NCBI GenBank assembly: GCA_016198605.1
Contig: JACQIG010000080.1
Location: 1-39,197, forward strand
Origin: Candidatus Aenigmatarchaeota archaeon
Lineage (GTDB): Archaea; Aenigmatarchaeota; Aenigmatarchaeia; QMZP01
Reading direction: 5' to 3'
Length of the DNA stretch: 39,197 bases
The notes beneath the pieces are model-generated. The model saw nothing but the letters and a program-made list of their open reading frames with translations. It was not told where the DNA came from and searched no databases. Made by a program: the position numbers and the translations under genes. Of this stretch, positions 37,501-39,197 are shown piece by piece; the first letter of the stretch is position 1, and the number at the start of each line of letters is the position of its first letter.

Positions 37501-39197
37501 TTCCTCGGGACCGAGGTGTCAACCTTCACTTCAAACGTCAGGTTTGAGCCTCCCGGGACACTAATTGCGTTTGCGGATACGGGCACTGAAACGCCAAGCA
37601 CGTTACCTGCCGTGGTCCCGATGGTCTTATCAAGCGTGAATGTAGCGTTCCCGCTGTTCCTGTAATACCTGACGTCCCTGGTTGAGTAAGTTGTGATAAC
37701 CAGATCCTCCAGGCCATCCGAGTCAAAGTCAAAATTGTCAGCAGCACCATGGTTATTGGTGTCAAACAATGGCGTGGGTCTCATTGTAAATGTCACGCCA
37801 TTCCCTGCGCCCTTGTAAAAGTGGTATTCCCCATCCCCGCCGCCGTTGGCAATGATGTCCAGGTTACCGTCATTGTCAAAATCCGCCACCGTCACCCCAT
37901 AGGGATCATTGGAGGACGCGGCTGTGTCAAACAGGAACGTCTGGTTGAACGTCCCATTGCCGCTGCCCAGATATGCTGTTATTGTCCCGCCGGCGTTTTC
38001 TGCATAGGCAAAATCCATCTTGCCATCCCCGTTCAGGTCTCCCGCGTCCTTGCCGCGGCCCGCGCTGCCCGGGGCATTAAGGGTTATGGTAGACCTTGTG
38101 AAGCCGCCAAGGCCATCCCCTGCGAACAAGTATAAATCGTTATTGTTTCCTGACACAACAAAGTCCAGCTTTCTATCAGTTGTGTAGTCGCCAACAGCAA
38201 TATCCATCACCCAGGAGCTCATGCTGAAGCTTGTCCCTATCCTTGCGGGGGACTCAAAGGTATTATTGCCCCTGTTCCTGGCAATATACATGAAATTGTC
38301 GCCGGGGTTCCCGGTCACAAAATCCAGGTCCCCGTCCTCGTCAAAATCCCCTATGCCAGTCCCCCTGCTGTCAAAGCCAAAGGCCAGTATATTGACAAGC
38401 GGGCCAAAGGAGCCGTTGCCATTTATGCTGGAAAAGTAATGGTTCCCGGAATCATCGCTTGCGATTAGGTAGGCGCCTGATATTATTGACAGGTTGATGT
38501 TGGTGAATTCCAGGAAAGGCGGGATTGCAATGGTTGATTCAAGCGCGTGGTTGCCCCTGTTGGCCACAGTGAAGTTCTGCCTGACATCGCTTCCCGTGGC
38601 TATGGTGCCGAAATCAAGGCTGCCTGGCGTGACATCTATGTCAGGTATTAATATGCTGACAATGAATGCTTCTGATGTGTTCTGGTTTCCCGCAATGTCT
38701 GTTGCTGTTATCTGGAATGTGAAGTTTGACGTGGCGCCTGACAGGTCAACCGCAGCATAATAAGTGTTGTTTTGCGCGGGGCTCATGGCGGATGTAATGG
38801 AAGGGCCTCCTAAAGAGTAGTTTATGATGACCGATGCTATCCTGGAATCGTCCGTTGCTTGCGCCGTGATATTTATGATGTCATCCACAGATGGCATTGG
38901 CGGCGTGTGGGTTATGCTGAACAGGCTCGGGTTGGCTATATCACTTACGTCAAATGCCACAGGTATTCTTATCAACGGGTTTACAGGGTCGTTTGACGTT
39001 ATAGTAATATTCCTTGTTGCATTTAACGGGATTGAAGTGTCGAATGTCAGCTCCACATCAACTGACTGGCCCGGCTGCACTACTACCCTCAGGCCTGCTG
39101 ACAACGGGCCTGATATGCCCATCCTGTCACTGCTGCCAACAGGAACCCCTATTATCTGCCCCGGCTGGAATGTCCCGTCGCCGTTGCCTTGGAAGTA
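16512..39197 (-). CDS. giant surface protein, at least 7561 residues (N-terminus beyond right edge)
   Basis: One unbroken frame fills 22.7 kb. An ATG at 39122 is not the start: the frame is open to the right edge and there reads FQGNGDGTFQPGQ, an FG-GAP repeat. In order: Ig-like segments and an FG-GAP propeller (to 37610), two LamG-like lectin domains, a GATase/ThuA-like domain, Ig-like repeats, a Gly-rich stretch, cadherin-like repeats, several CARDB domains and a second propeller. Next come a Cys-rich part, more CARDB, a third propeller, paired beta-sandwich domains, another CARDB domain, and a seven-copy Ig-like array interrupted by an RTAGYW domain. The end is a Gly-rich linker and PVYRDL, with no C-terminal membrane helix or sortase signal. 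Calcium-binding DxDxDG motifs and N-glycosylation sequons are frequent. Probably an adhesin or cell-surface stalk; no catalytic site was recognised with confidence. Confidence 0.95.
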   Translation of the reverse strand, partial: YFQGNGDGTFQPGQIIGVPVGSSDRMGISGPLSAGLRVVVQPGQSVDVELTFDTSIPLNATRNITITSNDPVNPLIRIPVAFDVSDIANPSLFSITHTPPMPSVDDIINITAQATDDSRIASVIINYSLGGPSITSAMSPAQNNTYYAAVDLSGATSNFTFQITATDIAGNQNTSEAFIVSILIPDIDVTPGSLDFGTIATGSDVRQNFTVANRGNHALESTIAIPPFLEFTNINLSIISGAYLIASDDSGNHYFSSINGNGSFGPLVNILAFGFDSRGTGIGDFDEDGDLDFVTGNPGDNFMYIARNRGNNTFESPARIGTSFSMSSWVMDIAVGDYTTDRKLDFVVSGNNNDLYLFAGDGLGGFTRSTITLNAPGSAGRGKDAGDLNGDGKMDFAYAENAGGTITAYLGSGNGTFNQTFLFDTAASSNDPYGVTVADFDNDGNLDIIANGGGDGEYHFYKGAGNGVTFTMRPTPLFDTNNHGAADNFDFDSDGLEDLVITTYSTRDVRYYRNSGNATFTLDKTIGTTAGNVLGVSVPVSANAISVPGGSNLTFEVKVDTSVPRNLTGNITFRSNDPDEGVLTVTLTGRVADITPPVLEGITNISGFQSAERNITVEANASDNSGIFESRLFFQAGGGQLQSVQMARVSGNSLNGTYKASIPPTNATTMVGYFVNITDLDFTTVGSGAFSFDTTTHPDIENITQTPIFPNLNQDVSIMAGITDDFAVSNATLFFSMERELSCSQASCVQPPSGLIAWWPADGAAADVAGGNGGVLVGGAGFAAGKSGEAFNLDGISGRVDVPSNPNLNPSSEVTVSAWVKTLDAKASANVLVKTNGCASSGYIMWLNENNVAGAGKPGFWIGAGPWLDADIAINDGQWHHVAGTFNGTASSIYVDGVLRNSGPRTGSLASSNTLQIGGSSYCGANLNGQVDDAMVFDRALSAVEIESLFNSGGFSECSPENVCTGFPQEPASWWPAEGNADDVAGSNQGFLQNGAGFGAGAMGEAFSLDGINDYVRRASATDLPMGNSPRTMAAWIYPTAYPDATYNGIVAYGAISCTGQGSLLSIKSNGQLSMAFWCDDAFQTSGPSAPLNKWTQVALTYEGGTTVKFYMNGEFVQESPLSAGVPANTQPGPIRIGCTDDPGRCFRGMIDEAMVFNRSLTAAEMKAMFEIQAAGRCTSLASCFDGISMSSSGSAYSATIPGFNATLNVSYFISAQDNHGFETATAMKSFVADGDPPNITGIGIDPPFPNATAPVEVFADIEDNVRVGNASLFFRHGNGSFSSVPINLSSALIGRKIDVLVLGADSQGLLDDVRSKLLQFSFIRSVDTMAASSSTPTLSQLQDYDAVITWSDNCYANSVQLGNALADYVDNGGGVVTAVFSYNGGCLELQGRFAAGNYYTIPPGSGSAGGSSSVSILQPGHPILKGFNTLSTGSSRAAATAATSGSDTVANWGDGRVLVATKGINQGRVVGLGFWPPSSDVGGSSWNSATDGDVLMANSLLFAAGFGSVAVIPAPGFTTGVTFFINAQDVSGNAINSSEQAYIADGDLPVISSVTQVSGQVTPTENVTIQAIASDNAAIASINLSFRPGSGSFISVPMVQLSGTGQSGIFEGVIPASVNPVTVTYFVTAADPANNSASSALFSYQTKTDPIIREIKTLPGLFTNTTFNLTLQARVDDPDNNLLFVNFTLIDPDGIAVLERVNGAGAGNLFTAPAALVNKTGIWAAFVEARDADLNIAKSNDTFLVDQLSISEALLPSTTFISFPVNVSGFVTLSNGTPVEGVEVAGFLNGTPLKKFQILGDGSDGNLTINSNLIVNTYTSLASNAPNTSTSAAVGSTVGFAAGDEVLVIQLRGQDAGVFEFKKVRSALGNIITFDTALENSYSTGGADRANIIRVPQFTDVVINSGSITARPWDGTTGGVVAFRATGRVEINAGGKIDASGKGYRSLTRPTNSCSRAGGLQGESFTGEGAISNQSNGGGGGGGGPDACVGCTGDSPSGGGGYGTLGLKGEDGGNDEGQGGGIYGTPDLSRMFLGSAGGESHYSGTRGGSGGGIIFIFAGTINASQGQVLSNGEDGNSNPAFHPTGGGSGGSIHLVAKERLLSNNTVKAKGGDAFFLNVCEGETGGKGGDGRIRFSSLGISGSADPAPFMTDLSDFIAITDQAGSYNIRFRAPAAPSDYPVKVNVTFDKLLATNVSTLTITTNNPPAIAGIPNQSVLEDTEPNFTIDLFAFTTDVEQNLTDLAFAIEAQSNPGLISCSLFDIRFINCTTPAPNQFGSSDIAISAFDGSTKGFGGFRVIVEPVNDQPVLGPIPNQTINEDQNPADNWIDLFAFASDVEDSGSQLNFSILSQSNASLISCSIAGDRFVNCTDPAPNEFGSSEIFVEAIDTGGLTAQASFFVFVNSVNDLPVVTLIAPPDETNMTIPNQTFTFAVEDVEEDNFTCSLVIGSTIFSTTQANESVETNITATGISEGRKTWQMRCSDGIGNGISSARFLNVYTDLAIFPGDISFSDDTPLEADTVAIKALVRNLGSVDVNGVTVSFFLDNASVLIGNSGINIAAGSAANASVNWKAAVGNHTIIAQIDPNNARLDLDRSNNEANESISVILDQIAPTFSTITLIPADIRENSANVDFTVNIFDVGVGVDTSSARLFFGVAGMQGNRSMAFLGGNTFRATLNRTDVDWDLRQGNNITFFVSAKDRNNNANSSPEQSEFIDVINDVPIITIFQPNGTSQWGGNNTIKFSVNNDNEGPVDSTLYYWQPSEFAPRFEDNPAQYFLQGEWVEIANAGNASELVWDTTVFDGFTRVNITTTDGVHAVGKLSDIFVVDNTRLNITIDNFAVGGAFVTKPEAEIFGTVDAGFSNISSFGINDSRFTLATDPRGRRSGAYRFRSNGSITSAFSIGISAADSAGNTASMEGSFVIDQSLPAINMIEFENAFTNDIILVRVNATDDIAVKSVSASLPFNSSIVLSGSGDIFTATFKGPPNAGTFTANITATDQAGNVISSLTNLTVLPGPDLTVSAQDITFEPPATTITGSPVNVTALIRNTGGKFANGVNVSFTADGIEVGRDSLNITGEENASIAWDTTGFAGNKTVVVNIERSSGTFESSYLNNNASAGIFIDGPDLAVVAMHFNPPAPVFEGQVVNVTATIQGLNQFDASGVRISFYRDSVDIDNRIDFKDITVPAGGLVNVSVNWQTAGQLGNRTVFAEANTLNLPADPDRSNNILNATFLTKKFVPEQIPDLLFFSPRPLEPIPGERVRGLTSNDFQNDMKIDFVAGTDTGRIVMYKNNGIFYTNNNKTKNVNFTQVLIDDIGETAWGMASADFERDGYPDLLVGTESGKVQFYNNSQGVFVNNITLLDLDDWAYGLAVSDFNNDNIFDVVVGTQLGQVNIYANNMTAPGVTNESMVFNQTITTRDLPFGITTGDYDLDGQVDIMVGDRLGQVERLVFEEGKYNGFVFTDVGAFAHGLTTADVDYSGKLDLFTLSFDGNIRMFFSREGGLVTNPFIVANVPNAFGLTSGDYDRDNDIDLIAGGDNGDLTFVMNSLRISKSSVPLPSPPRRPVEVFTTIQDPWSREMDSLNVTEFWGNDTDFIRGGYPICLDFFCEQIFYADIFFLETPTDSGNTRNAYFFQFPNQICKQTCTSGGCGFPHLGCSFRGYTGEAGISPREFNMTEVMQVFDSLDLLNPRESFKMRYKVIPNSATDISAVTSINYTLLGDFNTPRTSFLLSDDVSNMNDITANSRNINPTKIKTDRDFTDNFVVVPDFTPTAITFEGFSFPPVPGEGAAARVTIRNLNNIAINGVKIQLLVDGNPVIFGCPQNCRSYTTFNIGAFGTASVSVGFTLPAVVGGIANVTAIVNPLLDDLETDYTNNVLSNTIATFPPTDLSNEEIFFTDLNGNRKTVFTEGEVIQIRTNISNVGADNSYSSTLSEFTFQGRGCDGVAPIDTRINCTPASPDFNAGLCDGFINPNTNMGNVNPGEGTIFTFQHTLADSKSRSQGGYNISTVVSDVASGDTNLANSAMFAAFEVLPSQEDLKFDYGYGSFCTKFTKGIGIDNPSDNVIRLFFEEMNDGGHDINGYDSVIFLDNNDSVIVERFAGRSLINHTASGVLIAAVDWDAITPGDHRIDYYIDYGRNDSESTARVMSSDGLAFVSNTPGIAGNEMSASITNRDVFRTELRQFHAGGSTALAVNSVAGLAVNDTIRIEGETFHAITGINVGANTLTITPPLSFNVGAGADLFQFYPGIFRLTVTRTTTVFEQTAFDITSRVVTQSESFDRLADGVTDIMTVGDILNVTADGGFNLTGQFFPSSLLHAEAGPGANLSAMPSVQASGLILEGSAANEVSEANNRHSTVFRWKEIAAGGITTAPNFPAERDIVSVSSTISNGGDIRTEPFNVSFYLDGVLMETRTISLLAHQGQPMTFLFEMPRSSQLAHSVRIAADSSNVITHEDESNNNVSSEVIAQGPFELNVLSREHNINFLASYQDAGGAFTPTAWALEGFSMEYDAIPEFVDYDRDGDLDVVIGSLDGKLESFRNTGTNSAPAWEPEDWLDIDWTTSELPIINVGGVNRQTIAVSTLDVGARSAPEFADLDGDTLADLVVGDTHGKLRAYKRVFVGQNVFNPGTGQNEFIVKGSWAEFGFNLSKVAETFRAIPRFADLDGDADLDLIIGNQFGNLMGYENTGTLAAPDWAPNGFNLTGIGLGSNAAPDIKDLDGDGDFDAMVGSGSGIITLQNIGNSTDPAWNMTGFNLSIPGRLDYRPALADLDADADLDLVFGSNNFTHIQLRKGYFEPVNVQVINFARKQVDIGRVELSAFNGSNGNKITQLFLDGPKDAQVLRRSGTRCDTLDIILKGKRIGSQSAIELEYDIDVPQDMPDGALLGVRASKQENVNPSYFYELGEAGCGENTLISGSKGAPIFINRPQLGGNTFDLFVDPNTTFEYKGSYRVFFNGTMSRVFNCVQNWCPIYNLVPNETNTIVGSGEIRRFTNILRMDYDIVKPDKPAIQLQIDNKFGLELKPGYVEDVDVSVTNNNRRAFNIDRIAIELFDQGPETGQKTVGNASVNITVPTFDSARIISLFTDTNGFNLPPGQTVSRKYKVYIPDGVPLEAMLLVKGVEKHTLGDNEYDRSNIAELWPQQSDEGFLGGRRFASDLPASSLYDSSNVTLFTDPGPWGDQDFQHGINCIVCDEGFGCGFEESFLRKLVWIPKTLIKSEQKIKLQQNCCCGQFCATEPPSGVTSWINGELKTSQVTECADIEFGWTPNFDELKVGGNSQFDLYSLGPHRQFDITFYDSVTVDYIQNTTVEPIPEAFQLDITGIGENGLLRRQFEEAVNFTVTNNDDDPATVDVIKVTLVTPQNKKVDLKTDTTPRTIPPQSSINLSFRVIIPSDVPLRSRLAVQVERVFSFPDRLWNRNREATQQEILAEGTRDYHWGDTLPTGEDSKYRKHFFVPRDVTRAEMVLGDQSFTTDVYLNGEFQGSGYPGWSPISITSGLKQAQENIISAIGSIPDTDSRVYSGKVRTGGTVIEPERDVFFTVFGMRERAVIPDREPFFVLPGEDVTARIRVENKYDKRLDFTMRISVVDFRNRNEVTLRSIPLAVLPFETKNLEVDLAIPATVSNETRLQLSSVWNELLDDKNWLRGSNFNDDQASNKFLDDTQWGVVQVGPGNEKAIYFRKDLWVDSTVQEIRVSRTGTSNMWVNGLPVAGNVLRNEFTKSESNLITLKAASFNIDADITLDHFVPVRSTDLEVTNLNYSHMLAVSQGNLTCFANQSLCDCGNQTRGECTYTVDQGETVRLNFTMRNAGELFAEGFDFTVYARNVATGAVTEFKRETLTMHPFSSDMWSVSWDTSELAGLYEFVVFPDADDAIIETSESNNQGARKIYVNAGPGIQYLDSPEIQGYGENVSIRSEIIDLDNNINNVALMLTKPDNSTQLLNVSSTGSLYKSIYNNTEGGRYVLGLDAEDGLGDSAIMASRVFDLFDSLYLNVKTGRDVYFYTQTVRLTPATPSGLSKVAQNTRPTLSGAFDNAEEIKGGERVGIRTNAFDPDGDLLTLYVCKTNQAGGINGCSGGTYCQSTERLNPGCSFAAEKDDMLHTWFAFLSDGKSLASLSISGNYTTDSAPPATRLFALASDTAGLVDAVDDSKTIAAIQGEPGMRCRWGKDLLNRFHKDRSYSLLENECAVAGEFANCNLGNLTKVDPSKDKITNLTRAYVSCVDVLGNEQVNSQNVDIEFGVEPEAAIFDDYQGGILAPGSSVSISGDTTFCVDETSRCIPSIRINNSAVAFSSPGAFHLRYIDADGRIMDTTVLVNSGPAVSGQAFRDVLGEHAFEVLVKVSDADSQAISCTLSADNSTIDMEIDNGLASALVAGMPDAVITTRVTCTDGFEAVSTPEATHAVPNQPPQLRNIPDMSLEPGQVRSIDLGFFGTDMESDAITHSIVSQGDTQKAMATITGRSLSVTGLDAGRSEVCLKVSDGLADSNVQCINMFVEDGTESKLQNNEFSNTTVGLLMKVQFFDGSAWMDEFTRLSNARVLPGPENQAALANIFEWNSATSSHPEGLFRVLFMAVDGDNATLVNRDGTKMEDSYNFTLILFNTPPEMAGIPDEAIFENGTLLMDLLEFTRDNEQDIAELDYAVAGQGNTGVLNCSVASGHVLACSAVPGQIGTSGINVSVTDVFGASDSDSFTVSVIPLEEFMRAGNLTFAFASGTFNLSGDLSSGFRSVFVDDSVQPGTYQVQVTVSDSLANVSRNITVLVAVPGQLILNPVGDRATAENATLDIQLTAIDPAGAPLLFGTDALSVLPSQPSFNAATGLFSWTPAFDDSGNYSVLFNVTNGNQTGSEAITIEVLNTNRPPVLDFMPDVTVNETETAVILAVASDPDNQNAPANDDNNLTVFINDTVFVQNGSAFLFQTGFDDAGFLSVLVTVGDGILADSQAVSITILDVNRPPVLDPVGDRTVNENEGIAIQLTASDPDNDTIIFNTDAGLVLPGPFAFNETAGLFSWIPTFDDAGEYNITFIAFDGQLADAEIVTITVVDVPLNRPPVLDAIGNRTVDENETLLIQLMAADPDNDTLAFGTNAGSILPSQFAFNAATGLFEWTPTFNDSGIYSVTFNVSDGQLADNETISITVRDMQINATNRPPVLDPVGNRTVGENESLAIQLSAADPDNDTLIFTTDAGSVLPSAFAFNAATGLFEWIPTLNDSGIYSVTFSVSDGLANDSEMIAITVIDLRVNRPPVLDAVGNKSVARNETLAIMLSASDPDNDTLAFGTNAGSVLQGPFLFDPATGFFQWTRQANDSSTYMVLFNVTDGLLSDEETITIFDNTSGIGVCDPRTAGYWSQPCNGNFNNENRSSMESYLARIHNMTDFFDNTTSFKAMCMILDVKKPSMLQQANRQLLALWLNLASRKLFLQTQVNLTPLSNSTTVSQAIAEAESLISVDTTRAKDIAEKMNMGGKAIVACQPNNPPVMEAIGNRTVPDGGTLIIQLSASDPDGDAMLFSTNAASVLPEPHYFDAGTGYFEWAANSAGTYTVTFAATDGSLSDREEVAISVLPPGGGGTEPPVYRDL
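16521..16532. other. 12-base palindrome encoding PVYR, largest gene
   Basis: This is the same perfect palindrome, CCTGTATACAGG, 6 bases inside the TGA at 16512-16514, encoding PVYR of PVYRDL. It lies 29 bases past the regulator's stop, between the convergent ends. Confidence 0.7.
16530..18950 (-). repeat. seven-copy cadherin/Ig-like repeat array near the C-terminus
   Basis: Copies of about 95-100 residues share NRPPVLDxxGxRTVxENE, QLxAxDPDND and FxWxPTxxDSGxYxVxFxVxDG. Six run back to back from 18950 to about 17240. A seventh at about 16850-16540 follows the RTAGYW insertion. Copies four and five (about 18100-17520) are the most alike, which points to recent duplication. Confidence 0.9.
16845..17245 (-). 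other. RTAGYWSQPC helical domain inserted between Ig-like repeats
   Basis: About 130 mostly helical residues start with CDPRTAGYWSQPCNG and end with IVACQPNNPP. The Cys-containing (T)xGYW opening recurs in many secreted bacterial and archaeal proteins, but I know no assigned function. Confidence 0.6.
22050..22890 (-). other. two related beta-sandwich (galactose-binding-like) segments
   Basis: HFFVPRDVTRAEMVLGD...DVYLNGEFQG near 22880-22770 and IYFRKDLWV...EIRVSRTG...MWVNGLPV near 22200-22100 have the same layout as the sandwich domains of GH2-like enzymes. The family is an inference from pattern only. Confidence 0.45.
24820..25780 (-). repeat. third FG-GAP/VCBS-type propeller
   Basis: Repeats carry calcium motifs DYDRDGDLDVVIG, DLDGDTLADLVVG, DLDGDADLDLIIG, DLDGDGDFDAMVG and DLDADADLDLVFG, each followed by a strand with a Gly or Asn turn. 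This is the integrin-like beta-propeller pattern. Confidence 0.88.
28560..29470 (-). repeat. second FG-GAP/VCBS-type propeller
   Basis: Motifs DFQNDMKIDFVAG, DFERDGYPDLLVG, DFNNDNIFDVVVG, DYDLDGQVDIMVG, DVDYSGKLDLFTL and DYDRDNDIDLIAG give about six blades, with partly degenerate calcium loops. Confidence 0.87.
32780..33550 (-). other. glycine-rich beta-helix-like segment
   Basis: IRVPQFTDVVINSGSITARPW is followed by a long Gly-rich stretch (G8 run, GGSGGGIIFIFAGTIN, GGGSGGSIHLVAKERL, GGKGGDGRIRF). The pattern GGxGG followed by IxxxAxxxxxxxG resembles Gly-rich adhesin or gliding-motility proteins such as AgmC-like families. Confidence 0.6.
34690..35315 (-). other. GATase/ThuA-like alpha/beta domain inside the surface protein
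   Basis: KIDVLVLGADSQGLLDDV, then LSQLQDYDAVITWSD, ALADYVDNGGGVVTAVFSY, ILQPGHPILKGF and GRVVGLGFWP follow the order of ThuA/class-I-amidotransferase-like folds. No catalytic Cys is evident at the expected elbow, so a structural or sugar-binding role is likelier. Confidence 0.55.
35660..36935 (-). repeat. two tandem LamG-like (concanavalin-type) domains
   Basis: Both copies open with WWPA(D/E)G and DxAG, continue with GEAFxLDGIxxxV and a WxxV strand with YVDG or YMNG, and close with G(Q/M)(V/I)D(D/E)AMVF(D/N)R(A/S)L. This is the LamG_3 pattern of carbohydrate- or protein-binding jelly rolls. Confidence 0.9.
37610..38470 (-). repeat. first FG-GAP/VCBS-type propeller in the window
   Basis: Motifs DFDEDGDLDFVTG, DYTTDRKLDFVVSG, DLNGDGKMDFAYA, DFDNDGNLDIIANG and DFDSDGLEDLVITT are present. 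It is flanked on both sides by Ig-like segments with DFGTIATGS-type anchors. Another FG-GAP unit at the right edge shows that more propeller lies upstream. Confidence 0.87.

Noticed and set aside
39120..39122. ATG as start of the largest gene
   Set aside because: The frame stays open to the right edge and encodes an FG-GAP motif before this Met. No export signal follows it.

Overview
The window is almost entirely coding and holds four genes. Three are very large minus-strand genes for modular secreted or surface proteins. The fourth is a small plus-strand regulator gene. The organism is most likely an archaeon, plausibly of the DPANN group (Woesearchaeota- or Diapherotrites-like). The reasons are TATA boxes at archaeal spacing (TATATAAA and TTTATAAA), an apparently leaderless regulator, heavy use of ATA (Ile) and AGG (Arg) codons, and a winged-helix regulator of archaeal type. 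The surface proteins are built from NosD-type beta-helices and CARDB, PKD, FG-GAP, LamG and cadherin-like repeats rich in N-glycosylation sequons. The lineage is an inference; no rRNA, tRNA or ribosomal gene is present to confirm it.

Layout. Positions 10953 to 1 (minus) hold the first at least 3651 residues of a giant exported protein whose C-terminus lies beyond the left edge. It has an N-terminal membrane or signal segment, calcium-binding repeats and beta-helix blocks. It also has an intact subtilisin-type protease that appears to sit inside a split alpha/beta-hydrolase domain lacking its nucleophile serine. I checked this frame triplet by triplet and it has no stop. Positions 15581 to 11034 (minus) encode a complete 1515-residue secreted protein: SH3-like domains, five Fn3-like domains, a lysozyme-like domain, an N-acetylmuramoyl-L-alanine amidase, calcium-binding repeats and a six-bladed kelch propeller. 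Positions 15691 to 16491 (plus) encode the winged-helix regulator. Positions 39197 to 16512 (minus) are one unbroken frame of 7561 residues, open at the right edge.

Intergenic space is only 80, 109 and 20 bases, with no RNA gene, CRISPR array or insertion sequence. The regulator is divergent from the amidase gene, and one self-complementary TATA box could serve both. The regulator is convergent with the largest gene.

The most interesting signal is at protein ends. The two complete C-termini, on otherwise unrelated proteins, both finish in PVYR(D/E)L after a flexible linker, with no following membrane helix. This looks like a sorting or attachment tag unlike the archaeosortase signals. The working picture is a locus for very large cell-surface or secreted adhesins and hydrolases, one of them predicted to cut bacterial peptidoglycan, with a local regulator. 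The functional links are inferred from adjacency and architecture only.
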